A stretch of 64,000 nt of DNA from Stropharia rugosoannulata (GCA_028532985.1 JANCIK010000013.1:682001-746000); one strand, 5' to 3'; numbered from the stretch's first letter, positions 45,073 to 57,300 are shown. Made by a program: numbers and translations. Notes: generated by a model not told the origin, from the letters alone.

Positions 45073-47563
45073 TCAACGTCCTCGGGCAAGTCCATTTTTC
45101 GGATTAAAACAAAATTCACGTGTAATCTCAAACAGAGCAGGATGTGCATAAGCACCTCCCTGGGCTGCACTTCGATCCTGTAGTCCACGTTAGGGCCAGA
45201 ATTTTATATGAACAGACTGGTCCTTACTTTAGTAAATTTGCCTTTGTGCAACAGAAACTCCACCCGCTCTCAAACATGTTTTGACTGTTCTGTAGCAGAT
45301 GGGCTAGAATCGTAAAGGCGGTAAAGCAAGGGGACAAGACGATCACAAAGCTTTTTGAGAGTGCCCCGGATGACGTTGAAAGTGGCGATTGTCTGTACCA
45401 AATATTGCCGATAAAAGAAATCTTTTAGGTTAAAAAATGAAATTTGCTTACCGACTGCGTTGCAAACTTTGATGGAAATCGGTCTACATCTTCATCTGAT
45501 GAAATTGATTAGGTTTAGTGGATCAGCGTAAAAAATACAAAAGACATACATAGCCCAGTGTATATAAAGGCCTCTCCATAGGCCTCTAACACTAACTGAT
45601 GCTTCTCGTCTCTGCTCGGAAAGGCATTGCGTGTTAATACCGTGAAAGCAATCAATTTTTGCGCAGCTTTTATGACGGTTCGTTCATGTGGGTTGAGGCC
45701 AGCAGTGTTTGGGCGGTTTCCCATCTCTGCTTGCGTTCGTCGAGCCTTTCGCACAAGAAATGAACGCAGCAGTCCATCAGGGCCAGTACGCCGCTCAGCA
45801 GGGGCAGATGCTAGAGTAGTGATACTGCTTGCAAGTGACCACCCAGTGCTTGAGGCATCTGTGTACTGCGAGGGTACACGAGAAAGTGCACGGGAACCAT
45901 GATGACGAGACTGTGTGCTAGATAGAGGGCGAGTTGATGAAGTTGTTGATGTACCACGTAAAGCAGGTAGTGCGTCAGTAGAAAACATTTCCAGGTAGTC
46001 AGGGTCTGGGGCCCTAATCCTTCCACGGCGCTCTTGATGTTCTTTAAGGGTATCCATTATGTGACCGCTGGTCTAGCAACAAATGTAAGCAGCAACCACA
46101 GATAAAGAGAATGAAGACATACTGCAAATAGGGCTGAGGATGAGTTCGAAGTTCGGGCCCCTTGTGTCGGCTGGATAATTGAATTAGGGGGGAGTGGGTC
46201 AGGTGTCCATGAACGCAACGGATTATCTTGGATGGATGTGGCCTCGTTCGGATGCTTTGAAGGCCCGGATGTGGCTGTAAGCCCCAAAGACGTATTAGGG
46301 CCTAACAATGTAGGCCGCAATGGCCACAAAGGTGTTGACCCTAAAGGTGTAAGCTGCGAGGATGCAGGCCCCTGAGAAAACTGCTCATGCTCTAAAGCAA
46401 ATAATTAATGTGAGAACTACATAGGATTGCCTACGTACCAAAAGGGTAAACACCAGTATGCGGTAGCATCAACTGAAGGCGGTCATTAAACTGGACCTGG
46501 TTGTCAACCTGGCTGAGCTCAGAAAAATTTGTTGTATTGGCTTGAAAAGATGTGGTGGAGGGTGATGAAAGCTCTAAAATGAAGAGATCAATAAAGTTTG
46601 ATAGTGACAGCCTAATGGTCCTTACGATGTGTGGGTATAAAATTGGGTCCTTGAGATTGAAGTTGTTGATCAGGATAGACAGAGGAGAAAGCGTCTGTAA
46701 TCAAACATGAAAAAACAATTTCATATGGAGTCATAAGTAAGTTACAATAATTTACTAGAACAACTCACCCAGACCATGTTGAAATAGCTCAAGGGACGAA
46801 GTAGGTCGTATTGTTATTTCCCCTTCGTGATCATAGAAGTTTTCGTCTTCTACATCATAACAGTGCTCATCGTTGTCCTCGTTATTGAAATTGCTGGCCC
46901 CAGCTCCGCCGTCAACTTGAGAGCTTGTACCACTAGAGATGGGCAGTTGCCTCTGAAGATTCTGCGTGGAAGGCATGAGCCGATGAGGGAAGTAAAATGA
47001 ATTAAACTACAGACCTGGTACTCGGGTTGCTGTTGGTAATGTTGAACATTGGGATATGAGCCCGAACCTTTGAAAACATCAGAATAGAAGCTAACAGCTC
47101 ATAAAATACAAACATCTCTACCTTGAGAGAATTCTGGTATTGCTGGTGGCGGCGGTGCATTGTATTGTATTGGGATGAAGGGTGGGATGCTGGATGTTCC
47201 AACTCCACTGGTTTGTTCCTTATTCTTGCCCTTTGTACGAGAACGCTGCAAATATTTGGGAGAGAACCAATCAGGAAGTACGAACAGAGCAGGTTGATGA
47301 TCATTGACCACCTTTTGGGTGGCCAAAGCCTGGCCACGTTCTCCGCTTGTTGGTGCTGGTGCTGGTCTCCTACGACTCTGACCTGGCTTAGAAATGAGAT
47401 CACTGAGCAAAGTCTGCCGGGTCATTGCAGCATCAGGGTTTTTAATGCGTGATGACCTTCGTGTATTTGGTTGTGAAGATTCTGTGGGTGGGGGTAATAC
47501 ATTAGAGACTCGGAGTAGAATGAAACAAGATTGGTGGTACGAACCTTCGTTTGCAGCTGACAT
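45073..47563 (-). pseudogene. DUF6532-type protein gene, truncated and interrupted
   Basis: A multi-exon minus-strand gene starting MSAANE. Its long N-terminal half is Ser/Pro/Gln-rich and disordered, with a basic patch SRIKNP. The C-terminal half reads LNPHERTVIKAAQKLIAFTV, then TRNAFPSRDEKHQLVLEAYGEA, TFNVIRGTLKKLC and GAYAHPALFEITREF, which fit the start and middle of the mushroom DUF6532 domain. A TGA at 45270-45272 interrupts this domain, and the frame ends at 45073, where the domain would normally go on for about 60-80 residues. That end point lies within about 30 bases of the CCGCTGAGCGG field. The DUF6532 call is by memory of the family pattern. Function of the family is unknown; it is greatly expanded in mushroom genomes. 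Confidence 0.6.
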
Positions 47564-47963
47564 TGAGTGGCGCAGAAAGTTGGATATGGATGAGGATGAA
47601 GGTTTTGCTTGTCTTGATAACTGTAAGTGTCAGTAGGAAAAGGAAAAAATAGAGAAGGTTCAGTGAGAATTTGGAAAGACGGCGTTTACGTTGAACAGTG
47701 CCAGTTGGAAGTGATAAGATAGTAAAGATAGAAAGATAGGCTAGATATTTACAGGAGATACAGATACAGATACACATTGCTACCTAAAATTGTGCATGAG
47801 GCCCCATTGGTGGAGAATAATGGCAGGATACAAAGCACCGCCGAATGAGAAGCTGGTTATTCGACAATAGCACCTGATAAATTAAAGGAAGATTGGAAAA
47901 TGAATATATATATATAACAAACTACCGACCTGCACATTGTCTTCACATTATTAATGGTGTTTC
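47564..47963. other. 400-base intergenic region
   Basis: Upstream of the DUF6532-like gene and downstream of the coiled-coil gene. No feature seen apart from an AGATACAGATACAG repeat near 47757. Confidence 0.4.
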
Positions 47964-48716
47964 TCACTTTGCAAATTCATCCAGCTGGCGAAGAGCTGCT
48001 TCGGTCAGGGCATGAGTTGGAGGTTCCGACGCCAGATTAAAGTAGGCCAGATCTGAGAATGTGGTTTCAAGTTGGCATAGCATATGGGCATAGAGTTTCT
48101 ATCGGACGTACCGGCCTCCTCATCTGACTCCGACTCCGACTCCACCTCGGAGTTGAGAAGATTCGTGGTATCATGGATAGGGGGGGACTCGTTGTTGCCA
48201 GTGTCATCTCTGATGCCTCTAGCCTTGAGAAGAGCTCGTACCATCCCAACTTGAAGGTCAGCCTCCTCAATCTTGAGACGGGTGGCTTCCGCTTCTGCAT
48301 TTAGGATGTCCATCAACAATTCAGCTTCTTTGGCTTGTTGTAAGGCTAGCTGCCTTTCCAGGTTCAGCGCCTGCCTAGTCGCCTGGGCAAGGTGAAGGGC
48401 CTTTCTATATTTCTGGTTGTCGAAGAGCTTGTAGGCTGCATCGTACTGTTGTCAAACAAATTACTATAACAAAAGATAAGAGAAACAAGGATAATCTTAC
48501 ATGACTGGGCCTCTTCGCTGACTTGCTTGAGCTATATTTCCGAGAATTTTTGTTTCCTAACCTCTGAAAGAGGCCTGAAGGTAAAATATGGATGTAGTCA
48601 CTGGGTTCGATTTGTGAGAGCAACGGCGGGCCAAGGTTTCTTGCTTCAGCTGAACCCGAGGACGATGCAGATCCGGGAGGCAATGAACCAGGACTATCAA
48701 CTGTCTCAGTTGGCAT
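47964..48716 (-). CDS. Coiled-coil hypothetical protein
   Basis: Three exons join in phase, beginning MPTETVDSPGS and ending LRQLDEFAK. The N-terminus is Ser/Gly-rich. The centre is a long coiled coil (RQLALQQAKEAELLMDIL, then ATRLKIEEADLQVGMVRALL). An acidic run SEVESESESDEEA and a short helix close the protein, about 200 residues in all. I do not recognise a named family. Similar coiled-coil proteins are common near mobile-element genes of mushrooms, and this one sits between the DUF6532-like and DUF6589-like genes. The gene is divergent from the DUF6589-like gene with about 400 bases between them. Confidence 0.6.
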
Positions 48717-49123
48717 GAAGTGTGAAGAAATGAGGCTTTTCGAGGTGGGTGTTGGCTAGTAATAAGTAGTGGATGGGCAAGTTGCAGGAAAGTAAACGTT
48801 GATGTCAATGTTGATGAAGTTGAGCTGTGGGATCCCTCCGAGTCGACAACGAGAGAAGGTAGTCACGTGAAAGCCTGTTTGCCACACCGTCAGTCCGCAA
48901 ATTCTTTCTAAGTCAGCTCGCCCAGCACAGTGAAACATTAGTCTCCTTCACAGACCAAATAAACAGATGACAGTCGATCTGTTGATATAAGGTCTGTCGC
49001 AATTTGCGGGCCTTTTGGTGAGTGGGTCGATTCTCTGGTTGTCTGCATAGGGGTGTCTCGCGTACTTCCTCATCGTTTAGCAGTATTTTACTAGAGAAAT
49101 ACAATTTTGATTGTCTACAGATT
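48717..49123. promoter_or_regulatory. Divergent promoter region
   Basis: About 400 bases between the starts of the coiled-coil gene (minus) and the DUF6589-like gene (plus). Confidence 0.35.
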
Positions 49124-51197
49124 ATGTCGGACCCATTCAGAAGCTCATCCCCGTCGAATACTCCTGCCCAAAGGCCTTTGTTGCTACGGCACTATCCAAG
49201 TGAGTCCCAGGTGAATGAAACACCTTTAGCAGCTGCTGCAAGAAGGCGTGCGGGTGCTCGACCAAGTCCATATCCATTACTAGCTCGGGCAGATTCGTCG
49301 CCTGCAGTAGTAGGCTCTTCTGGCCCACGACCAGCTACAACAGTTGCGGAAAAACTTGATGATATTCTGGGCCACATAGCCGAAGCAAACTGGACTTGCT
49401 CTATGTTTCTGAAGCATTTCTTCAATGACTCGTCAGCTAATCGCACACTCAAACATAAACGAGCGCTTGCATCTATGTTGAACGGAGGAACAAAGCCATA
49501 TACAGGCGAGCTGCTTGAGGGCATGTGGGAAAATGCAATGGACACCAGTTACCGCAAAGACGACCATGATATTGCTCCAGGATCTGAAAGCGTATACGTC
49601 TCTGACATTCCAACTGGAGATATACACCATGCCTCTCCTGCAATGCTAACTTGGGCGGTCAGATTGGTCTCCCAGGAACTAGGCAAAGAGGCAAACCGGA
49701 TGATTCAGTGAGAAAATGGTTTGCATTTGAGAGCAAATGCTAAAGAAGGTGGTCGTGATGTTAGCAGCCAGGCAACATGGGGTGCTCTCAGTAGCTTCAA
49801 TATGGCCGACTTGCAAAAATTGGCCAATAAACATGCACCTATCATGAGCCAACTTCTCTCTTCATACGCCAATGTCAATGAGACTTCAGGAAACATTGTT
49901 GCGGTACGGAAATACAGGCCACAAAATCTGGTCAGTCTTGAAACCTTCATACTCCTAGTCAAATCGGACTATATTTAATGAACTCCTAGGTAACAACGCA
50001 GGCAATCATGACACTCACTTTCTGCCGTTCAAACCGTGCCAGTTTCTGGCCTTTTTGCCGAGGAATCTGGCTATATGCTATCAAAGCACCAAATACTCTA
50101 TACCGTGTTGACAGCCGCCTAGGGCTGTCTATATCACAGCGTACGGTATATGATGCCCTTAGACACATGTCTGAGGACAAGCGGACCTGGCTTCAAGATG
50201 CAATTGGGCAGGGTCAGCACTTCCTAGTTCCATTTGATAATGTTCAAACATATGCTCGTACGCGCGACCAACGGATCGGAAGAGAGAGCCATATGATTAC
50301 CGGACTGGCAGCAACAGCTGTTCAAATGCAAGACTACGATCCCAAAGCCTTTGATCTAGAGGCCTTTGTTGAACGACAGCTTTTACAAGAAAGGAAGCAA
50401 CTTACATTGCAGACCATACTCGATGATATTAATAGCTCACATCTTGATCTCGTCGCGGCTATTCATTTCTTGCAGGTGCTGATTACCTATGTCCCAAAGC
50501 TCTCGATCTATCAAAGCAATTTAGATGACTTGAAGGCCCGTATCGCCAAACAGCAGATTCCGAAGACACGCCGCACCAAAATTGCACCTCTGTCGCCATA
50601 ATGTTAAATTGGGTGGTCAACATTAGGGGCAGAGAAGGTCGATTCATTGAAGGTGATCTTATGCAGGAACACTTTAACTTCTTACTGGAAGATCACGCGC
50701 AGCACAAGGGCAAGGAGTTTAGAGAGCCATACTACCGTGAGGTTATCTCGCCAAATGTTGATGACTTCCTTTATCTAAAAGATGAAATGGAAGAGAAAGT
50801 GACATTAGTGCGGCGCGGAAAGCAACATGGAAAGGAAGGAATAGATACCGAGCTTCGCGTAATCATGAATCACTTCCGAGAGGCACAGGTTCATTACTGG
50901 AGGCCTGGCCGCAATCAGGATAAAGCTCGTGACGACAATCTCGCAACTGGTGTGGATATTCTTCAAGGTGGCAAGCTTCAAACATTCGTGGCCAAGAGTT
51001 TGATTACAACAAACATCACAAACATGCATCGGAACAGTACAGTAACTCGAGCAAGCTTCCTTGACAACCTGCATGTGGATGAAACAGAAGACGAAGTCAA
51101 CATGGTCAGAGAAAGCACAGAGTTACAAGAATGTCGGACTGCACCGCAAGAAATGGTATCTATCAATGGTCAAATCTACACCATCGCCCCCGGTTAG
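49124..51197 (+). pseudogene. DUF6589-type protein gene with internal deletion
   Basis: The frame starts MSDPFRSSSPSNTP and continues past a TGA at 49709-49711 into LHLRANAKEGGR. After an intron (about 49930-49990) it runs through PFDNVQTYARTRDQRIG and KQQIPKTRRTKIAPLSP, then stops. The next frame, starting at 50601, opens with NWVVNIRGREGRFIEGDLMQEH, the C-terminal section of the family. In intact relatives these two sections are separated by well over 200 residues, so the middle of the protein has been lost at about 50,590-50,600. DUF6589 proteins are highly multiplied in mushroom genomes and are often linked with transposons; their activity is unknown. The family call is from memory of its motifs. 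Confidence 0.65.
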
Positions 51198-52932
51198 TAG
51201 TTGATGATAATATAGCTATATTACTAACTTTTGGCCGCTTATTTCTAGTCCCTGAAAGTACTGAAGATATTGGAGGCTCAACTTGAGCCTGTGTTGGCTG
51301 AAGTACACGAGCTGGCAATCGAATGGTGAGCTTGGGCTTGAGTAACACTTCCGGGCCTGGCTCTGGTAATGGAACAGATGTAGGTGGCACAGGCACAGTG
51401 TTCTCTTTATTTTCTAAGCACATAACATAAGCAGTGTAATCCGTAAATGACACAATGCACGTACCTTTGTTCTTAGCTCGAGTCTCCGCAGCCTTCCGAG
51501 CCCTGCTGGTCTTCGTCGTCTGTAAGTGACTACCAAAGTTGGAACGTAAGACCGTAACAAGCTCGAAAAGTGCATCTCCATCAACTGCCTCGTATCGCCA
51601 ATTCAGCAGAATGTCAGATATTGTGGCCCGAGATTGGATAAGGTGAAAGTTATCTAGAACAAGTGCCGTAGATATGCCTTGCCACAGAGATGTGTATGGT
51701 AAAAGACAAGCATCCGGGCCGGACTTAATCAGCCATCTGGTTTGTGCAAAGTTATCGAGCCAGACGGCAGCATTCTCGCAGAGAGCCTTTGTGAGGGGTG
51801 GTATAGCATATTGCCATGATGAGGACAAAAACTGCAGTGGTGGTGGTGGTATGAGAGGAAGCTCGCATGTCAGCGATGAAGTTGGAGGGCGACGTGGACA
51901 TGGGTTGGACCAGAACGGTTGACAGCTGCTGCAAGGAAAAGGACGGGTCGCTTTATGGCAGTCTGTCATTGCCATAGGCCCCGGATTGCTTAAAGAATCA
52001 TTCATTGAAGCTATAAGGCATTCACTCTTGACGTGACTGGTCAAAAGCTTGAGCAATGCTCCTTCCATTCCAACAAGCCTTCTCTGGTGCCGTGCGGTCA
52101 ACGCTGAAGCGGTTTTAGCAGCCTTAGTACTCGGGTTAACATGCTCTACGGCTGGCTCCAATGAATGTCGGACTGCATCAACAATCGGGGGCTGAACAAA
52201 TGTATATCTGCAGGCAGGTGTAGAGAGGTCGCGACCAGCACGGCCATTTTATTGAACCAGTGCGGAAAGTGTTGCTGGTAAACCTAAGTTGACAGAGTCT
52301 GTAATGTTCCGTACGTTCATACCCATGCCGAAAGCAATGGTTGCAACGATTGTGGTAGTTTCCGGCCTATTTTCAAAGAGGTGAAGTGTGCGCTTGTTAC
52401 AGTCGGCCGACGTTATAGAGGACCACAGCCGGACGTTGTCGAGCTGCTGGTTGGCAGTTTCGCGCAAGGTCCACCCATAATAGGCGACGCGCTGGCAAAG
52501 ATCGAGAGTTTGACAGTAGATAACCGATTTTCTACCCATAGAAAAGAAAGGAGCAATATCAGGGAAGTTGTAGCCCGTGAGAGTGGTGGTCAACTTCTTG
52601 ACAATAGTCCGAATATTAGGACGTTCAGATGACAACCGGATAAGATGGTATTGACCATGTTTCAATTGAAGATCAGTGGTGAGAGAGAGGAGTTCGCGGC
52701 TAGATAGAGTTGCAGTGACGGCGACAAGAGTTGTGTGAGGAGGTAGCCGTTTATGAAGTGCAGCCGTCTGGTAATAGGCTTGCCTGAAGTCCTTGCCCCA
52801 AGGAACCAGGACGTGTGCCTCGTCGATCCCAAGCAGCACAAGATTATGTCGAAAAGTCTTATCCCGGATTATTGATTCCACTTCCGGCGAGATCAGGCGT
52901 TCCGCAGACAGCAGCACCATCACGAAAAACAC
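51163..52932 (-). pseudogene. RecQ-type DNA helicase, N-terminus missing, stop in motif VI
   Basis: The frame begins near SAERLISPEVESIIRD and lacks the Walker A region. Motif II reads GIDEAHVLVPWG (DEAH), motif III VAVTATLS, motif IV SVIYCQT, motif V TIAFGMGMN. Motif VI should read QxxGRAGRD; here it is Q-stop-NGRAGRD, with TAA at 52249-52251. The frame then continues through a Cys/His-bearing region (CHKATRPFPCSSCQPF) to SNIAILSSTT at 51163. A 54-base intron near 51420-51475 is in frame. Large RecQ helicases of this kind occur in fungal subtelomeres and in mobile-element islands. The last 35 bases overlap the end of the convergent DUF6589-like gene. Confidence 0.78.
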
Positions 52933-53122
52933 TTTTGATCTAAGGACACTTTAGGACAGTTTATTTATATCATCAGTTGATGGGATCATTAACTACTTTA
53001 GGATGTCATAGGTTGCCCTGTGTATCTCTGAAATACCCTGGATTGCTCTGAACCTCTAGACACATACATTATATAGATATACATAACTGGAATGATTATA
53101 AACATATGTACAGGAGTTATAA

Positions 53123-56100
53123 CTAGTATATAGTCTGGTATGCATAGTGACTAAGCCAGTTATTGATAAAAAATGTGTCACACTTATCCAAGATATTATC
53201 GTACTGCCAGGAATTTGAAACTAGGTCTCCTTGGTGATCTTTAAAGACTGGAAATAGCATGCAACCTTGTCTAATTCTTGAAAGTGGTATGATATCACCT
53301 TGTATCCTTCCATGACTGTCAGTGGCTTTGGATATTCTGTACATTCCGTGAGTTTGATCTGGCGCTGGTGCTGTACGTGTATACCATTCAATATAAGCTA
53401 ATGGCTCTTTTGGCCATATACTGGGTGCTTGTGTTTGAAAACCAGGACCATGAATATGTGACGGCAGAGTGAAAATGACTTTGATTCTTCCAACCCGTGT
53501 TCCTGCATATGTATTGGTCAATAGATATACTTGACTAGCTTTCCAACATTCTACGTACCTTCCATTCCTGTTGCCTCTGCAGATTCATTATCAAGAACAA
53601 TTACAGTATCAAAGCGTCCATGGGGAAGAGATTGTGAAGTAGGTATAGCTCTGATTATGTCATTATTGTCTTCGTCATCGTCTTGGATTGACAATGGATG
53701 AAAGCGGAACATGTTGTAGGTATTGACATAGTTAATAGGAAGTGGTGCAAAGCCCAGTTGCTGATTTGGCAAAGAGGGGTTGAGAAAGCTGTTTAGATAG
53801 CGCTTGAAGTGTAATTCAAAGAATGGAGCTTTGTGTAAGGTTTCAATAAGAGATATAGGCCTGTTTGCGTAATTAGGATATTTGGCAATTGAGATCTGCC
53901 TCTTTGGCAGTGTATCTGACTGTGGTATAGTGGGGGGAATAGGAATTCTTAAACGTAAAGTAGCCTCAAAGATAGTAGCCTTCTCCTGACGGCTTAACCA
54001 ATTGATCATTTGCGGGAATTCGTCTCTTTGATTTGTTGCCCTCCAACCACGTTTAGCAAAATCAATATGAAGACGTTCAAACATCTCAGTGTTGTAATTG
54101 TCAGTTGTGCCAAACATCTCTATAGAATCGACATAATGGAGAAGAGAATGAAGTTTTGGGAGGTCCAGGTCAGACCGGCATTGCAGCTGGATAAAGATGT
54201 TTTTGTATTTATGAAACTCAGCAAGCGACTGCTTAAGATAATCCAGAGTCTCTGTACTATGAGTTGGGTATTGAGCAAGATATATAAAGTCCAAGAGGCC
54301 TTTGACTGCCTTGATGCATGCTGACGGCAAGATGTCGACAAGACAGCCAAGAAGGATCTTAGCCATGTTCTTACGCTCACTGCCAGATATCTGCGACAAG
54401 GCTGAGATTCCATTCTTGAAGCGCTTGAGGCCGTATCCCAGAGGTAAGGCACGTATACGCTGATCCAACTCTTTTGTTCCTACACAGCTTTGACACCAGG
54501 AAACAAGGTGCTTGAATATGCCTTGGTACAGCTGGTGCAGGACATCAGGAGTGATAGACGTATGAATGTCAGTGAGAGGAAACCCTTCCCAGAAAGGTGT
54601 GAAAGTACCGCCAGCCACGTCATGCGCCATACATTCCTTGTGAAATGCATTCAGACCTCCACCTGATGCTTCTTTGGCGTCCCGTATAACACCTTCAGTC
54701 CATGTTCTTGTACGCTTCTCAGAGGGTGCTGGACTGTTGAGATTATCAGCTGAGCAACGGCACTTGGGACAGGTACCATATTTTGAGCAAGTAACTAAAC
54801 ACTGCTCTGGGTAGTCTGCCACGTAGCAGGCAAGAATAGGGTGGACGCGACGGATGTCACCATTACTGCTCTGCATTTCAACACCGTCAATACCAGCCTG
54901 CCGAAGAGAGTCGAGAACAATGCGCATGGAGGTGTGGAAGAGTCGTTGGCCCCGTGAACGTAGCTCAAGGTTGGTCATGCCAGACCTATTGAGCTTGTCG
55001 ACAGAAAGGTATGCTATAAGTATAGCAGCATGTCTTGATGGACGCCGACGTATCCCTTTTGGCAGGTTTCCTATTGTCAAGTAGACAGGATATGCACTTT
55101 TACCGCCAGAGAACTGAGTTAGCTGAGTTTTGTCTGTGGCGATAATTACTGGAGCTACAGTTGAGCCTTCTGGTAGCTTGCTCTATATGATTATAAGTAT
55201 CTAGTAGCTCTGATGTATATTGCTTTGACATACCTGTACTGCATGCCACCACTTTCCTGTCCACATCTCAGAAAAAATACGGGATGATTTGCTATTGTCG
55301 GAGTAGACTTTCTCAGGTGCGTAAACAAGATGCTCAGAGTTGGAAGGGCTAGACCACAGGCTCTGGATGGCCTTGATGGGGTCGCGGAAGCGTACCGTGA
55401 ATTTCTGGTCTGGGAGGTCATGGAAGCGTATGTTCTTTGTTATCCATTCACCTCCACGTTCCGGCATAGCATCAATTTTCTGGTGCAAAGCCCTTGTATT
55501 GTGAAAGGATAAACCTAGTTTCTCCACTACCTGTAGTATATTAGCCATCTAGTATCTATGAGGGTGAAATAAGACGTACCCCAGGAATTTCCAAGAACCG
55601 GTCAAATGCTTTATGTCCAGGTGCATTCTTAACTGCCCATTGAGCTATACTCCAGTCTGTTTCAGATGAGAAGGGATGGTAGGGATTGCTGGAAGCTGTA
55701 TCGTCACCCATGGGACAGTCGCCATCACTGTCAGCATCAACATGCTGTGTAACAATCCTGCCTGCTGTAGGATGCTTCAGTCTATAGCGGGAATCATCAT
55801 CGTCGTCCAGTACAATGTGTTTGTTTGACCGTCGTGCAGCCATGGTTGCTGGACCAGGCCCAGGTTGTGGTAAGAGGATGAAGTCGTCTCTTTCTATATC
55901 TTGATCTGGGTCTATGTCACTATCGCCATCATTGTCATCAATAAATGGGGGTGGCCATTCAATATTCATATCCTCAATATTGCTGTCTGAGGAAAGGAAA
56001 GATGCCGATGATTGTTGAGCAGCAGGGGTAAAGTCTGGTGTTGCCTGGACTGTATAGCGTACAAGATCAGCATTCTTCCCTTTACGGTACCACTTGCATG

Positions 56101-56230
56101 AGCGCGCCATCGATAGATGAGAATTGAGTCCTTTGCTTGTGGTGAAGGTTTTTGAACAAGCAGGGCATTCTGGAATGGCGTCTTGAGCAAGCTGAAAGTT
56201 AAGTCCATTATTCAAGTTTAACTGAGGCAT
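53123..56230 (-). CDS. Plavaka-type (CMC/EnSpm superfamily) transposase
   Basis: Four exons, 56230-55580, 55530-55234, 55182-53559 and 53502-53123, join in phase to 983 residues without a stop. The N-terminus has a C2H2 finger (CPACSKTFTTSKGLNSHL...C). An acidic linker is followed by the transposase core: VIIATDKTQLTQFSGGK with a likely catalytic Asp, then SNGDIRRVHPILACYVADYPEQCLVTC, a CPKCRC zinc pair, FPLTDIHTSITPDVLHQLYQG, and GTTDNYNTEMFERLHIDFAKRGW. This order is that of Plavaka transposases in Agaricomycetes. It would cut and paste the element. I could not find its terminal repeats. An upstream in-frame ATG at 56302 is possible; the one at 56230 is preferred because it opens the conserved part. 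Confidence 0.85.
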
Positions 56231-56664
56231 CAGAAGTAACGGCAAAGATGATTCAAATTGATAGTAGAACAAAGAAGGGGGTACGGAACAGCCAAAGAGC
56301 ATACGATTAGGTTATCTGAGAACCCTCAACAGCCTTGCGACAGCTCCATTCCCACATGATATAGAAAGCGCAAATTGTCTGCAGATAACAATAATACATT
56401 AGCAACTTATGGCAATTTGCCAATAGGAAAATCACATACCAATTATATTTAGGATGCTCTCAGGACCGTATAGATCCCCTGACCATTACAATGCTTCTAT
56501 CAAAAGCAAATATGTTGACGATGTAATGAGAATTCAATATTAGGTAGTAGACCTATATAATATCATTAATAAGAATAGCTCAACCCAAATTATGCAAATG
56601 CGTACCTTTCAACCACTGCTCTTTGGTGCGACATACAGAAGAAAGACCATAGTGGGAGTGATTA
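56231..56664. other. 430-base flank of the Plavaka gene
   Basis: A+T-rich DNA between the transposase start and the long inverted repeat; no gene. It probably includes the transposase promoter and possibly one end of the element. Confidence 0.35.
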
Positions 56665-56801
56665 GGAGGGCTATGAAGAACGTGATATATGCATAATATT
56701 GTTTATAATTCAATGTGAGAAAAATCATCCCATTTGGATGATTTTTCTCACATTGAATTATAAACAATATCATGCATATATCACGTTCTTCATAGCCCTC
56801 C
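56665..56801. repeat. 66-bp near-perfect inverted repeat (hairpin)
   Basis: The arm at 56665-56730 (starting GGAGGGCTATGAAG) is the reverse complement of 56736-56801 with a single mismatch, and only five bases (CATTT) separate the arms. It is A+T-rich and has no coding content of its own, although both arms create short mirrored open frames. Confidence 0.9.
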
Positions 56802-56873
56802 GTAAGCATAGCAAAGCAATTTTGAAATATTATTATAAAAGCAAAGTATGGATACTACATAATATTTATAGGA

Positions 56874-57300
56874 TCAAAAGAAGATGGCACCCTCACGACG
56901 AAGTGGGCGTTGGGGTATTATAACTGTGGCTTCTCTGTCAATGCCAGAATGACGCTGATGCTGTGGACTATTTCCTCGCTGAGATGCCAATTCGGTTTCC
57001 AATCTTGCCACCTCCATTTTAATGGTAATTATTTCGTCGCGCAGACTTCTGATAAGTTCCTCTTGGGTGATAAGAAGGTTCTAGAGAACAATTGAGTAAA
57101 TCAAGAGTTCTAGTGAATTTACTCTTACATACATATATTCTTTCGTCCAAACTAACGCCATTGTACTGAACGAGGGGGTGATGCACTTCTGCTTCTGTCG
57201 TGCCAAGAACAACTGAAATAAGACTTGTCGAAGTACTGGTAGCTGGACTACCAGAAAAATTGGCAGTTACAGGTGTACTGGAAGGAGTTGCCATGTTCAT
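56874..57300 (-). CDS. Small coiled-coil protein
   Basis: Two exons, 57300-57133 and 57080-56874, give 124 residues in phase. The N-terminal half is Ser/Thr-rich (SST...SATSTSTS) and the second half a coiled coil (LITQEELIRSLRDEIITI, then KMEVARLETELASQ) with a basic tail RPLRREGAIFF. No family is recognised. It starts about 70 bases from the inverted repeat and is divergent from the membrane protein at 57499. It may be an unlinked small gene or cargo of the transposon island. Confidence 0.5.

Noticed and set aside
52933..57300. Terminal inverted repeats of the Plavaka element
   Set aside because: I compared CACT-like starts on both flanks (for example near 52945 and 56650) and found no convincing matching pair, so no element borders are given.
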